Below are positions 24,332 to 35,729 of a DNA stretch of 64,000 bases, piece after piece (positions within the stretch are counted from its first letter, which is position 1; the number at the start of each line of letters is the position of its first letter). A program made the translations under genes and the position numbers. The notes beneath the pieces were generated by a model. The model was not told the origin of the DNA and did no database searches. It worked only from the letters and a program-made list of their open reading frames with translations. Source of the DNA: Hybos culiciformis (lineage: Eukaryota > Arthropoda > Insecta > Diptera > Hybotidae); NCBI GenBank assembly GCA_964007475.1, contig OZ023273.1, positions 38,875,525 to 38,939,524 of the forward strand, read 5' to 3'.

Positions 24332-24892
24332 ATAATTTTTATCATCAATATTTGGGATTTACAGACATTGCAGAATTTGTAGAAACAAAGAAACACAAAC
24401 GAGCATTAAAAATTGGAAAACATTCCTACGTTTGTGACAGAAATTTGAAAACATCTATAAACTGGCGTTGTTCAAAATACAAAAGTGAAAATTGTGAGTT
24501 AATTTGTATTTTATTAATACACACATAATTTAAATTGACAGAAAGAAATAACAATATAAGTTGAATCCGTTTCTGAAGTTGAATTTTTTTTTTTAACGTA
24601 GTTTCCAAAAGTTTTAATTATTCGGTATTTAATAGTATGTTATTTAATATTTTATCCATTTTCATATTTATTTAATTTTTTCAAATTTTTATATCTTAAT
24701 GTTTTGTAATTTATTAGGAAATTTTAACATTCTAGCTAATTCCACTTAAAATAAAAAATAATTGATTATTAATAAAAATAGAATTTTTGAATTTTTTGTT
24801 TCTATTTTTTAGGTAAATCTAGAGCTACAACTAAATTGATAAATGGATTGGAGCATTATAAATTAAAGTGTGCACAACATTCACATCATTAA
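24332..24892 (+). CDS. mod(mdg4): FLYWCH terminal unit 15, two exons
   Basis: Exons 24332-24493 and 24813-24892 encode 79 residues. The first has K-K-H-K-R-A-L, G-K-H-S-Y-V-C and I-N-W-R-C-S-K; it ends AATT|GTGAGT so that the second zinc-binding Cys codon (T|GT) is split by the intron. The second exon gives K-S-R-A-T-T and ends H-S-H-H before TAA. The first-exon frame also reads into the intron for 12 codons to a stop; using the intron is preferred because it restores C-K-S-R and the His pair. Confidence 0.83.
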
Positions 24893-24954
24893 CTCATGTC
24901 TTCATTACAGTTTTTGGAATGATTAATAAATATTAAAAAAATTCATTAAAATTG

Positions 24955-26505
24955 CAAAAGGGACCCGCCAAAATGTCTATGACAATAATGTATACGAACA
25001 AAGGACATAATGTCTACCGTACAAATATTTTATATCGTGTTGAAAACGGCATAATGTCTGTAGACATTATGTCGTTTTTTTCGTATACATTATCACAGAA
25101 AAAAATTCTAAACGAGGTAAAAATGCAAGCGACAAAAGCTGAGTTAAAAACACAAAATTTTTGGAATAAATTTTATCCCGCAAAAATAATTCTAGCTAGA
25201 TTTTGTTAAGAAATATTCATTGCACATGTTCGTTCGTGCATTGCGACAGCCAATAAAAAATGCAAACAAAACAATTTCAGCAAGTTTAGAACAAACAAAT
25301 GCCGTACGTTAAGTTGCACTAAAGGCCGTAGTATCTTGGGCTGGGAAAAATCAGAAAATTCTAGAACAAAATTAGCTTACTGAAAGTATGAAATGAATCG
25401 GGCAAAGGTGCGAACAGAGAAACGCATATACCAAAACATTATAAACGGAATTGGTGTATATAATTTTCAAAACCCCATAATATTTGAATGGTATGTCCGA
25501 TTTTCAAGTTCCAAGGTATTACCTTATTTTCAAAGGATTATCTGTGAAAAATTTAAAATTGGCTGATATTTTCAAACGGTCATATTCCCACTTGCTATTG
25601 ATTGGTAAAATTGCAAGTTTATATACATTCTCTTTGCTAATTTTTTGATACCTTTCCAATGGCACATAACACAACGCGATACGACTTACAAAAAAAAGTT
25701 GGGAATTCGCTGTATACATATATACATTATGTGCTAAAGCGACATAATGAATACGAAAAAAACAATATAATGTGTACATATATATGTATATATATATATC
25801 ATTACATGCCGTTGTTCACATAGCCGTGGGTTAAGTTGCAAAAAATGAACTATTAAATCCTGAAGTCCTCTAGGTTCACGTGAAAAGGCTTTTGCTTGCG
25901 CAGTCTTAAGTTAAGTTGTGAAAAAGGGGATTTTATTTCCTGAAGCCACGCAGGGAAACGCGAAAAGGCATTTACTTGAGAAGTCATGGGTTAAGCTGTG
26001 AAAAAGGAATTTTTAATACCTGAAGCCACGCAGGGACATACGAACAGAACGTTGCTACCGTAGTCATAGATTTACGAAGAAGGTTTTAATCTTTGAAATT
26101 CCGCAGGGACGTGCGAAAGACCTTCGTTCGCGTAGCCACAGGTTAACTTGCGAAAAAGGAGGTTCTTATCTCTGTAGCCCCGCAGGACACATTAAAAGAA
26201 AAAAGAAAAACAAAGAAAAAAAATGCGGTTCCGCAGGGATACGCGATAGGCATTTGCTCGTGTAGCCATATATTGAGTTGCCAAAAAAGGGGATTAAATC
26301 CCTGGATTGCAATATCTACATAAAATGTGTGGAAAAATAAATAATGTATACGAAATAAAACCTTAATGTATAATGTATAAAAAAAATACATAATATGTTT
26401 TTTTTTCGTGTACATTATGTTGTTTTTCGTTTTTTCGTATCCATTATGTAGATTTTTTCGTTTACATTATTGTCGTAGATGTTATCCCACAATGTCATAT
26501 AAATA
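24955..26505. mobile_element. Foldback-type element with an internal tandem array
   Basis: The left end (GACAATAATGTATACGAACA, then GGACATAATGTCTAC) is matched in inverted orientation at the right end (TTTCGTTTACATTATTGTCG and CATTATGTAGA). Internal copies of ATTATGTC-type words and CGTATACATTATG recur near both ends. Base composition is clearly more GC-rich than the flanks. No transposase frame was seen. The element fills most of the gap between units 15 and 16. Confidence 0.6.
25822..26310 (+). repeat. Imperfect tandem array, unit about 80-90 bases
   Basis: Five to six diverged copies share words such as CACGCAGGGA, GTTAAGTTGTGAAAAAGG and GGCATTTGCTTG. Copies differ by substitutions and small indels. 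The array lies inside the foldback element at 24955-26505. Confidence 0.7.
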
Positions 26506-27067
26506 TTTTTTTACATTTAATTCCATTGCAAACTTATGGATAAAAAAAAGTTTTTTGTAATAGTTTTTTTTTAATAGTATTTGTTTTTTAAAATAAAAGT
26601 TTTAAACATGAAAATAATTGTTCGTCTTATTTTATAAGGGTTTATAGAAAAAAAATTAACAATTTAGCCGCTTTTTATTATATTAAAGTTAAATAGTGAT
26701 ATGAAAAAAAATTAGAAAAACTTTAAGTCAAGTTGTAAATAGTAGTTGCTTTCAATAATTGCATTTATTTGCTAATTTTATATAAATTTTTAATAAAAAA
26801 TATTTGAATGTCAAATTCGCCACTATTTCACTCTTTAATTAAAAAAGTTGATGATCCTAATATCGTGCCTCAATTGCCAGCAAGGGCAAAAACAATATAC
26901 ATTGTGTATTATTTCTGTATGTTTTCAAATAAACGACAGGTTATAAAAATTTTGCCTTTGTGAAAGTGATTTTAATTTTATCCAAAAAAGGATGTATTAA
27001 TTACAACATAATATGTATTAAAATATTAAATTGAACTCATTTGAATAAAAAATAAAAATTTCTACAG

Positions 27068-27327
27068 ATTTTAACATTGTGGCATCATTTACAACAACTC
27101 AACGTGGAGCTCCAATGATTCTATATGAGAACTTTACGTATGTACGAGATCGAAGTTATTGCAACAGTATTTCATGGAGATGCAGTTCTTATCGTAGTGA
27201 AAATTGTAAAGCCCGTTGTATTTCTAAAAACATAAATGGTCAAGAATACATAAGATTTACAAATGCAATTCATACTCATCTGGCTACATCAAGAAATAAA
27301 AAACAACAGTATATTTCAATTAGTTAA
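27068..27327 (+). CDS. mod(mdg4): FLYWCH terminal exon, unit 16
   Basis: An 85-residue exon after ATTTCTACAG. The finger reads T-T-Q-R-G-A-P-M-I-L, N-F-T-Y-V-R-D-R, I-S-W-R-C-S, E-N-C-K-A-R-C and I-H-T-H. A short basic tail (S-R-N-K-K-Q) ends the protein. Y-R-S-E-N-C-K-A-R is very close to the matching part of unit 15 (Y-K-S-E-N-C-K-S-R), suggesting the two are sisters now separated by the repeat element. Confidence 0.85.
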
Positions 27328-28004
27328 TTAGGAGACTTAGATGTTTATTTTTTTTTACAATAAGTCTAATCTTTAAAATACATAATTACAAATTGAGGCC
27401 ATAAATACATTTAAGAAGACCTATAGTTAAATCATGACGTAAACTTTTAAGTTTCAATAAGTTGTATAAGATTTTTTACTTTGATGCATATGCAAAAAAA
27501 AATATATTGATATAGCTTTTAAATACAACAGTAAATTAACACTGATTAAATCAACTAAAATACATGTGAAATTTTTTTTTGGAAAAGATTTGTAAAATAA
27601 TATTAATTTTGAATCTTCGGAATCATAATATGCCAAAATTCCATGCAAAAAATATTTTTTTATTTTAATATACATTAAGCTTTGGGTACACTTTTTTTGT
27701 ACAATCAAAATCAATGACAAAGCTTTGTTATAAAATTTGTTGCTTCCTGACTTATTATTATTCGGCAAATTCAGAGATGAATCAGTATAATTCGATTAGT
27801 TAATATTAATGATAACATTATAATAGAATATCGATTGAAAAATAATTTCAATTGTCTTTTTCAATTGTCAAATTGATGTATCATATTGATGAGGAGGAAA
27901 TTGGGAGTAGTCCAAATTTTGATAATTAAAAATTATTATAATGTTAAAATAAAAAAATTTTCTTTAAATAAATAAATTAAAATTTTAAAATTGTATTAAT
28001 TATA

Positions 28005-28160
28005 ATGCGAAAAATTTATAATAGCAAAACGATAATTAGAAAAAAAGGTACGAATAAAATCAGAAGTAAGTTTTATTGGAGACTACTACAAAATTTATTT
28101 TTTAGCTCCTTAAAAAAATGCTTTGCTCTTATTGTAGTATTTTATCATATTTTCAATTAA
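28005..28160 (+). pseudogene. Decayed FLYWCH unit
   Basis: An open frame of 51 codons shows the wreck of a finger: R-K-K-G-T-N-K, then K-F-Y-W-R-L where the first ligand Cys has become Leu, later K-K-C-F-A-L in place of C-K-A-R, and Y-H-I-F-N at the His position. No acceptor of the array type lies directly upstream. I read it as a dead former exon between units 16 and 17, but resemblance is partial and chance cannot be excluded. Confidence 0.45.
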
Positions 28161-28459
28161 TAAGCATAATTTTTTTCTTAAACAACAAACACTTTATTCA
28201 ATTAGTCTAATTGAAAAATTTACACAAATTCCAGTCCGAGATGGAAAACAAATCAACAAACAACCAATAAAATACATCGTCTAATATTCCGTAAATTTTT
28301 AGTAAAATGGTTACTTTTGCAGATTTTTATTTTAAACGTTATTAAAATGCATGTATATAAAAAATCATTTAGATTGCTCAGCCTTAAAAATGGTTTATAA
28401 TTTTTAATAGATAGTATTTAGGCTTAGATAATCGCCTTTCATATAATTTAATTTTTTAG

Positions 28460-28554
28460 GACTATCTCCAGCATACCGGTCAAACCGAAGTTTTGAAGTA
28501 GAACTTCCTGAGAATGGAGTTCTTCCAAGAACTAACACAAAAGATAATTGCTGA
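28460..28554 (+). CDS. mod(mdg4): Probable non-FLYWCH terminal exon, unit 17
   Basis: After the strong acceptor AATTTTTTAG a 30-residue frame opens in exactly the array phase and ends TGA. It has no Trp or finger; the sequence is S-P-A-Y-R-S-N-R-S then acidic/polar residues and ends K-D-N-C. Base composition is more balanced than the surrounding spacer, as in coding DNA. Drosophila mod(mdg4) is known to have a few terminal exons without FLYWCH, so a plain tail exon is plausible. Only the splice site, phase and composition support it. Confidence 0.45.
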
Positions 28555-28831
28555 GCAATTCACTCTATTAAGATTAACATAAGAATTGAGTTCAATTCAA
28601 TAGAAATGGTCGATCTTAAAATTTTTAAAATTAAAGTTTTGCTTTATAGTTATACAAAATATATAAGTTTCTGTAGAATTAAATTCTAGTCTAGTTATGA
28701 TTCTATTACATAATAAAGTAAAAAATAATGTTCTTTTTATTAAATTTTTTGAATTTTGTGTCTTAATTTGAATTGTTAGATAAAATAAGTCTAATATATG
28801 CTAATATTCATAAAACATAAGCGTAAATCGC

Positions 28832-29082
28832 CTGCTCAGAAATGAAACAACGTATAATGAAAAGTATAGTTTCGAGTAATTTCAATTTAAAGAATTGAAA
28901 ATTAAAAAAAACGTATGAAAAAATCTCAAGTAGCGTACAATTTTCATCTAAAAAACTCATTTTAATCAACTATAAGAATATTGCAAAGTAGTTGTACTTA
29001 AAAGATCGAGTACGACGAATCGAATGGTGCTTTTGTCAAATAATGACGTATAAATGCCATACGTTGTTTCATTTCTCAGCAG
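28832..29082. repeat. Inverted-repeat element, about 250 bases
   Basis: CTGCTCAGAAATGAAACAAC at the left is matched at the right end by the complement of CTGCTGAGAAATGAAACAAC (one mismatch over more than 23 bases). It lies between units 17 and 18 and has no coding frame of note. Confidence 0.7.
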
Positions 29083-29177
29083 ACGAAATAATGTCTGCTT
29101 TGAATTAGCTAATAAGTTAAAACAAAAAATTTTTTTTAATATATTTTTAAGTAATTTATTTTTTTTTTTAATTTTAG

Positions 29178-30837
29178 ATGATTTTTTGAAACTAGAAGCG
29201 GTTTATGATTTGACACAGCAAAATAGTTTAAAATTAAATTTACAAGGACATCACTACTTAAAATATCGATCCAACACTAAAACAGGTTAGTGATTGATGA
29301 GTTATATATATTATATACAAACCAAAAAAAAAGTAATTTAAATATACATTTCAATGCCTCTATATACCTAGCCAGGAAGCTAAAAATAAAAAGAGAGAAT
29401 TTGTACCTTATTTTGATATTATTATATGGAAAATTTTTATTTTCGAAGGATCTTATCTGTTCGGGGACCTAGCTTTTAGGAAAAAATTTATTTAAATAAT
29501 AGATAGTTATATTTATATAATTTGAAAATCCCATTAAAAAATATGGACATTTAGATAGGTAATTTGCACTTTTAATTTTAAAAGCATTGCGCAAAGGAAC
29601 ATAGATCCTTCCTACATAAGCTTTTGAAGCAAACTGAGAAAAATATTATTTATTACAATTTTTTTAATTTTCAAAAATATAAGTTGAATTTTCAGTGGAT
29701 GACTCCCGTTTATTAAATGTATTATCATAATTATTATTTAGTTTATGTTATAAATAATTTTAATATGAGCGGGTTTTTAAGCCGTATTTTAAAAAAGAAT
29801 TCGGACAATTGAACGTATATTAATTCACCTTATTGAAATTCATCATATAACAATTAACCATATAATAGTTTACCATATAATAATTCACCGTAGGTATAGT
29901 AATTATACGATAAATTTCTAATACGGTGAATTGCTATACAATGAACTATTTATTACAGGTGAATTCATATTCGATGAATTGTCCGTAAATCAATCAAAAG
30001 ATAAAAATTCTACAATAACGGCAGAAAAAAATGATGTATTTACTATAAGAAGTTTGGAGAAATGTTATTATTGTGTATTTTTGATTGACAGTAAGAAATT
30101 TAAACAATTCACTCATTTATCTGAAATAATTAACACTTAAAACTGATTTTTAAGATACATAATATTTTTTTGGTTGTTTTATTATCTAAATTTAAAACTA
30201 AATTATTAAAAAATCTTATTTAATAAAATATTTTTTAAGCAGTCAATAAATGCTTCAATCAACTTACAACTTAAAAAATCATAAAAACGTCCTTCTGCTG
30301 TAATAATTTTGATGATACTAAATTGAGAATAATAATTAATTTTCTATGTTTTGATTTTTTTTTTCATAGTTTTCTTAGGTTTCGATAGAGTCGAAAGTTT
30401 TACGAAGTTTGATTTTGAAAAACTTCGAGAAAAAAATTGAGTTTCCAGGCTAGATATATAGAGGCATTGATACATTTTTTTAAATTTTTATATATATGGA
30501 TATTTTTTTAATTAAAGGTTCAGATAAAAAGAAAATTAAATTTTTAAATTTTAAGAAAAAATTTCAATCTAAATATTAAATTTATGTAATTTTTCATTCA
30601 TATTCTTTCTTTTTTTGAACATGAATAATGATGAGTTTTTAATTCCTTGTCTTTTTTGTCGAATAAAATAAAATCAATCATTGTTGCAAGAAACCAACAT
30701 ATTTTTATTTTTCAGGAAAAACAAATTGGAGGTGTGCTATGTATTTTAAAACCAAATGTCGTGCAAAAGCCAGCACTGTTTTGTTAAATGGTCGTCATAG
30801 AATTACAACTTCTCCAGAAGAACATAATCATTCATAA
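29178..30837 (+). CDS. mod(mdg4): FLYWCH terminal unit 18, two exons with a long intron
   Basis: Exons 29178-29285 and 30716-30837 join to 75 residues. The first gives the front of the finger (Q-Q-N-S-L-K-L-N-L, G-H-H-Y-L-K-Y) and ends ACAG|GTTAGT splitting a Gly codon; the second starts K-T-N-W-R-C, then T-K-C-R-A-K and ends E-H-N-H-S. The 1430-base intron holds a palindromic MITE (29802-29985) and an in-phase candidate alternative exon (29959-30090) that could replace the first exon. N-W replaces the usual Y-W. Confidence 0.8.
29802..29985. repeat. Palindromic MITE inside the unit 18 intron
   Basis: CGGACAATTGAACGTATATT at the left and the complement of CGGACAATTCATCGAATATG at the right form the arms; the words AATTCACC and ACCATATAATA recur inside. 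Ends are at 29802 and 29985. The right arm overlaps the start of a candidate exon. Confidence 0.7.
29959..30090 (+). CDS. Candidate alternative first exon for unit 18, partly MITE-derived
   Basis: A 132-base open segment lies between ATTTATTACAG and a good donor (GACA|GTAAGA). It enters with two bases and leaves with one, as the exon at 29178 does, so it could splice to 30716. It encodes 43 full codons ending C-Y-Y-C-V-F-L-I-D. The first 27 bases are the arm of a MITE, so this may be an exonised repeat or chance. A finger front half is not convincing. Confidence 0.3.
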
Positions 30838-31149
30838 TTATTTTATTGATACTATACTTTAAATGAAATCAAATAAAATTTTAGTTATTGCTTAAAAAAA
30901 TTAATGATTTTTTTTTAACTTTTTAATAAGATTGATTCGAAAACTAATATTAAATAAAGACTTCATTCTATCGTTATAGAATTTTTTACATTTAAATTAT
31001 CGACATAGAATTAAAACATTTTTAGAATAAAAATTCATTTAGAATAAAAATTCATTTAGAATAAAAAATAAGAATTTGTCTTGTAAAGTCTTAAGTCACA
31101 TAAATTATTCAAAAATTCCAATAATTTTGAGAAAAATATATATTGAATG

Positions 31150-31940
31150 TAATTTTTTTTTATCAATAAAACCATAAAACTCAGATGTCTGTTTAGTGCT
31201 AAAATATTCCTGTCAAAGGAGGTAAAGGCTAGATTGGTGAAGAGTATTATCATGCCCCACTTTTGTTATGGCTGTGAAATTTTCTCCTCTGCTACCGAAA
31301 CATCTCTAAGACGACTAAAAGTTTGTTTTAATAGAGCAATTAGATATGTTTTTTCGCTTAAGCCTAGATCGCACGTTTCCCATTTCGTAAAGGAATTTAT
31401 TGATTCAAACTTCAGTGATTATCTTTTAATAAGATCTATGCTTTTGTATTTTAAAATAAGACAATCTAATCAACCAATATATATAGCTGAAAGATTTCAA
31501 TCACTTCGGTCCACCAGATCAATCAATCTATTAATTCCACTTCAAAGAACTGCTTATATGAGTAAGAGCTTCACCGCCAGAGTATCTCTTACTTGGAATT
31601 CTTTACCTTCAACTTTAAAAAATTCAGAAAGCTTTCATCAATTTAAAAGTAATATTACCACTTATTTCAATAGTTTAAATTAAATTCTTATTCATTTGCG
31701 TTTTAGTGACCCCGAACCTTATTTCCGGTTTTAATTATTTTATTTATTAACGTTTATATGTGGGTGTTGTTTCTTAAGGCAAATTTTTATTTTTTAGTTT
31801 TAATTTGTAGGATTAGTTTTAGTAACATATGAGCATAATTGTATAATAACCTTTTTATAAACTACTACTCAATTGTAATAAGCTTTAAAGCTTGAATTGT
31901 GAATTAAAGAATTTTTTAAATAAATAAATAAAAATAAAAA
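31150..31940 (+). mobile_element. 5'-truncated non-LTR retrotransposon (LINE) with reverse transcriptase C-terminus
   Basis: A continuous frame from about 31165 to the TAA at 31683 encodes the end of a LINE reverse transcriptase: K-A-R-L-V-K-S-I-I-M-P-H-F-C-Y-G, then R-A-I-R-Y-V-F, and near the end S-L-T-W-N-S-L-P followed by a F-H-Q-F-K motif. These are standard C-terminal motifs of Jockey/CR1-type elements. About 230 bases of 3' UTR follow and the insertion ends in an AAATAAATAAATAAAAA tail. The catalytic part is absent, so the copy is dead on arrival. It sits between units 18 and 19. Confidence 0.85.
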
Positions 31941-32238
31941 AACTTAGTATTTATAATTTTTATTTTTTTGTTTTGATTTTTCTTTTACCTTTAAATCCAG
32001 TATTTGTATATAAGCACTTGTAACTTGAACATTTCCTAATATATTTGCAATGCACTTGCATTTGCTAGTACTTTGAAATAATAGTTTTGTCTTGATAAAT
32101 TTCAACCGTTATTAAAGTACAAAATACTCAAATGAAAAAAGGAATGCTTTGAAAATAAGTAGGATTCCGTATTAGAGTTTATAATATTGTGCTAAATTTA
32201 ATTTCGTGTTTAGTGCTGACTGTAATTTATATTTTTAG

Positions 32239-32939
32239 AGACAATTTATTTGAATGATGTCACTTATGGAGTTACAACACGTGGCGCTATAAAATTTGTT
32301 CATCTAGGGTATGACTATTTACGGGAAAAAATAAGAAATGGCAAGGTCAGAATTTCAGTCGATTAAAGCAAAAAAAGTTATAATAAAGTCAATTTTTTTC
32401 TATTTTTAGATATTTTGGCGTTGTGGAAGACATCATCATTTTCGGTGCTGCGCTAAAGCAAAAACGTTAATTGGACCTGATGGCGAACATAAAACATATT
32501 TATATGGACCCTTGCATAATCATCCTCCAATTCCAGAACGAATCAAAAATGTTAAAAAGTTTACTGAATCCCTCAAGGTAATCTATGTGAATTTTAAAAT
32601 GGTCTTAGCAATAAATCTAAATATTGAAAAACGCCTATTATCTATTAAAATATTTATATTTTTTTTAATTTATCAAAATTTCTTATAACTCAATTGCACT
32701 GAATTGAAATCATAGTTATTAGAAGACTTTTAATCATATTTCAATAAAAGTTATTCTGATCTTGAAAGAAACCTACTTTCAGATAACAGTTCGTCGCATT
32801 TCGTTGAGGCTCTTATCGCAGTCGCAATTGCTTTTAATGTGATAATGGTAGCGAAAAACATATAACTAGAACATTTTTTTATTTATATGTTAAATTATTT
32901 ATTAACTATTTTACATATTTTTAGGGAGAAACAGCATAA
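32239..32939 (+). CDS. mod(mdg4): FLYWCH terminal unit 19, three exons
   Basis: Exons 32239-32345, 32410-32577 and 32925-32939 give 95 residues. The first has T-T-R-G-A-I-K-F-V, G-Y-D-Y-L-R-E-K; the second I-F-W-R-C-G, R-C-C-A-K-A and L-H-N-H-P-P plus a basic tail; the third is a 15-base exon adding G-E-T-A and a stop. All introns are phase 0 (AAG|GTCAGA, AAG|GTAATC). The last exon is tiny and could be wrong: reading through its donor instead would add a different short tail. Confidence 0.78.
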
Positions 32940-35729
32940 ATTTTTATGAAAATTATGATTATAATAATAAAATTAAGTAAAAATGGTGCTAAAGTTAATT
33001 GGAAGAATATTTTTGTTATTAAAACTTGAAATTTGAACTTCAAATTTGAGCTGAAAATAAATTTAACAATGTAGATGATAAAAGCGAGATTTTTGGAAAA
33101 TTAATTATTTATTTACACAAACAAATAAGAAAGAAATTAATGAATATTTATTGAATGATATGAATTAGGATGTTACGCTATAAAGAAATCAAAAATTTTA
33201 TATGTAAGTTTTAATTTGGAAAATATCAATTTGTATAAATCAATTGACAAAAAAAAAGAGAAAAAAATTAGAATTTACAAAATTAACAAACTAATTTGAA
33301 GCCTAAAATTTATATACATTTATTTTTATTTTACGTTAGATTAAAATCGGCATTAAAATTGGAAAAAAAATTTTGTTTTTAATGACATAAAAGAAAGTAA
33401 AATTTAAACAATACTTAATTTGTTAATAATATTTATAATAGCTAATAAGTAAGTAGTAAAATTTTTTTGAATATGTTATAAGTTATTAGTTTAGTTTTTA
33501 GTTTCGGCTTTTATTTTTTTAAATATTAAAAATTATAAAGGAAGTGAATTATTTTACCTTTGAATCATATTTATTTAATACATCGTGTTTGGATGAATTT
33601 TCATTTGTATCAGAATTCAAAATGATATATGACATGTATATAAATAAAAAAAAATAGAGAAAAATAATCCAAATATGCTTTTAAATGTGTAAATGGTATT
33701 ATTCTAAAGTTCGTTCGTATGTATTATTTTGTTTAAACAAAATAAATAAAATGTTTAAATAATTAAACTAGTATAAACTATATCAGATTAGGATACTTTA
33801 TGTAAAATACTGTACGTGAGATATTATATTATGCATGTATAAATAAAGTTTTTTTTTTAAATATTACTTTTATTAAATTTAATTATTTATTTGTTTTAAG
33901 TAATCTGGTATCCAGTATTCTATGGGTCAATATATTTTTATACTTAATTAGTTTATAATAATTCAGTATCAAATTACCAATTCAGTATCCCAGATACTGA
34001 ATTTGGTATCCCAGTTACTGAATTTAGTATCTCGGATACTAAATTATTTCGAATACTGAACTCAGTTTATGGATATTCAGTAACACGGCGACAGAAAATA
34101 TAAAATTCAAAATTTTTGTATCGTGATACTCTATCGGTTATCCGATACTGAATATCATCGGACAAAGTTTTATAATTATTACATTTAAAAATATGGTTTT
34201 TCTCTATCTCAGGTACGCGCATCTCAGATACAGTATCTTCGGCTGAAAGAGGCCTAACAGATAACTCATTATATCATGGGGAAATTAAAAAAATTAAATA
34301 TTATAGTAGATAGAGATACATATGTATATATGTAGTAGTGTAGATACAAAGATAGTTCAACAAAAGTTACTTTAGTAACGGGTAATCGATTAGAATTATA
34401 TAAATATCACAACATTTTCTAGTAGACTTGTAGCAAGCCACAGCAACCCCAAGGCTACGTGTGGCCGGGTAAGGTGGTTCATAAAAATTATTTTTGTTAG
34501 ATTTTTAAACAACGAGTTTAACATTAATGTTTATAAACGAAATGTTCGAAAATTCCAATTCAAATGTTTTAAAACCATTTCCAATAATTAGAGATTAAAT
34601 GTTTTTCAGTATATTGTAATAAAACAAATTTTTATTTATACGTGAAAAATATATAATTTAATTTTAATCATTATTTTTAGATTATTAAAAAAATTATAAA
34701 TTGCTTACTGTTTATAATTTCGAATGAGAAAAGATGCTTTTCTGCGACAAATATTGCGGTCATTTATTTTTTTAAAATGCGTTATTAGGTATAAAAATTA
34801 TTGAATCTTTTTGCTTAAATACTTATTCTTAAAAGTCTGTTGCATCTTAATATAAATAAAAATTCTAGAATTCGCGATTTTATATAATATTAGACATGAT
34901 ATTGCATCAGACGATTGAAAGTGACTACTCGTTGATAGAACATATTAATTCGCCTTTGTATCTTATTTTAAATAAAATAGTTTTTTGTTTTATTTTTTAG
35001 GTGAAAATCATTTAAAATATTTCAGCTAATCAAAGTTATAAATTTGGGATTTGAATATAAAATACGGAGCATGCAATGTAAACCATCACAAAAGGTAAGC
35101 CATCTGAAGAAAATGGAAATTTAATACGAAATTGGAAATTCTAAAAATGTGAAATGCAAATTAACACAGCTAAAGTTTCTTCAAATTTTCTTCATAACGC
35201 AAACTATGATCATATTGAATAGACTTTACATTATATATAGGCACAAATAATAAGAAAAAATGTAAATAGTTTTGTTATATTAAAGTTATTAATGATCAAA
35301 ATAGATTCTGTTAAATTTTCGTTTTTATTTATAAATTTTTAGGACGAGTTTAGAAGTTAATAATTTTCTGTATTTCATTCAACAATATTTTTGCAATATT
35401 TATTATGTACACAAATCTTACAAAAAATCTGTTTTTTATTAAGTACATGAACAAACTGCAGAGTGTTCGGAATTAATAAACTGTTTATTTGTTTTATAAC
35501 TATGCAATACATGTAAAATTGGCTATAATAATATGAATTGAAATATTCATGTATATATATTATTTAACAATGAAATGAATACTTATTTTCAACTGGTTTT
35601 TAGAAATAAAATCGTTACTCTAGTTGCGGTGATGGGATCCAAATAATAAGTAGTGAATTTAGCTCAAGTAGTTCCTTCGAAAATATATTTGAAACGTTAA
35701 ATTTAATTTTTTCTATTTTTACATTCTAG
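32940..35729. other. Spacer between units 19 and 20
   Basis: About 2.8 kb. It contains a cluster of GATACTGA/TCAGTATC words (33905-34260), two weak array-phase frames (34213-34313 and 35002) that I do not call as genes, and otherwise AT-rich DNA. Confidence 0.5.
33905..34260. repeat. Cluster of short GATACTGA / TCAGTATC repeats
   Basis: The word CAGTATC or its complement GATACTG and close variants occur about a dozen times in both orientations, for example TTCAGTATCCCAGATACTGAA, which is itself a palindrome. Spacing is irregular. The source may be a degenerate foldback element. Confidence 0.65.

Noticed and set aside
25519..26415. Minus-strand frames within the foldback element
   Set aside because: They cross tandem repeats without conserved motifs, so they are by-products of the repeat.
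35002..35095. Possible exon with L-G-F-E-Y-K and a good GTAAGC donor
   Set aside because: In array phase it stops at once; the open frame uses a different phase and has no partner exon before unit 20.
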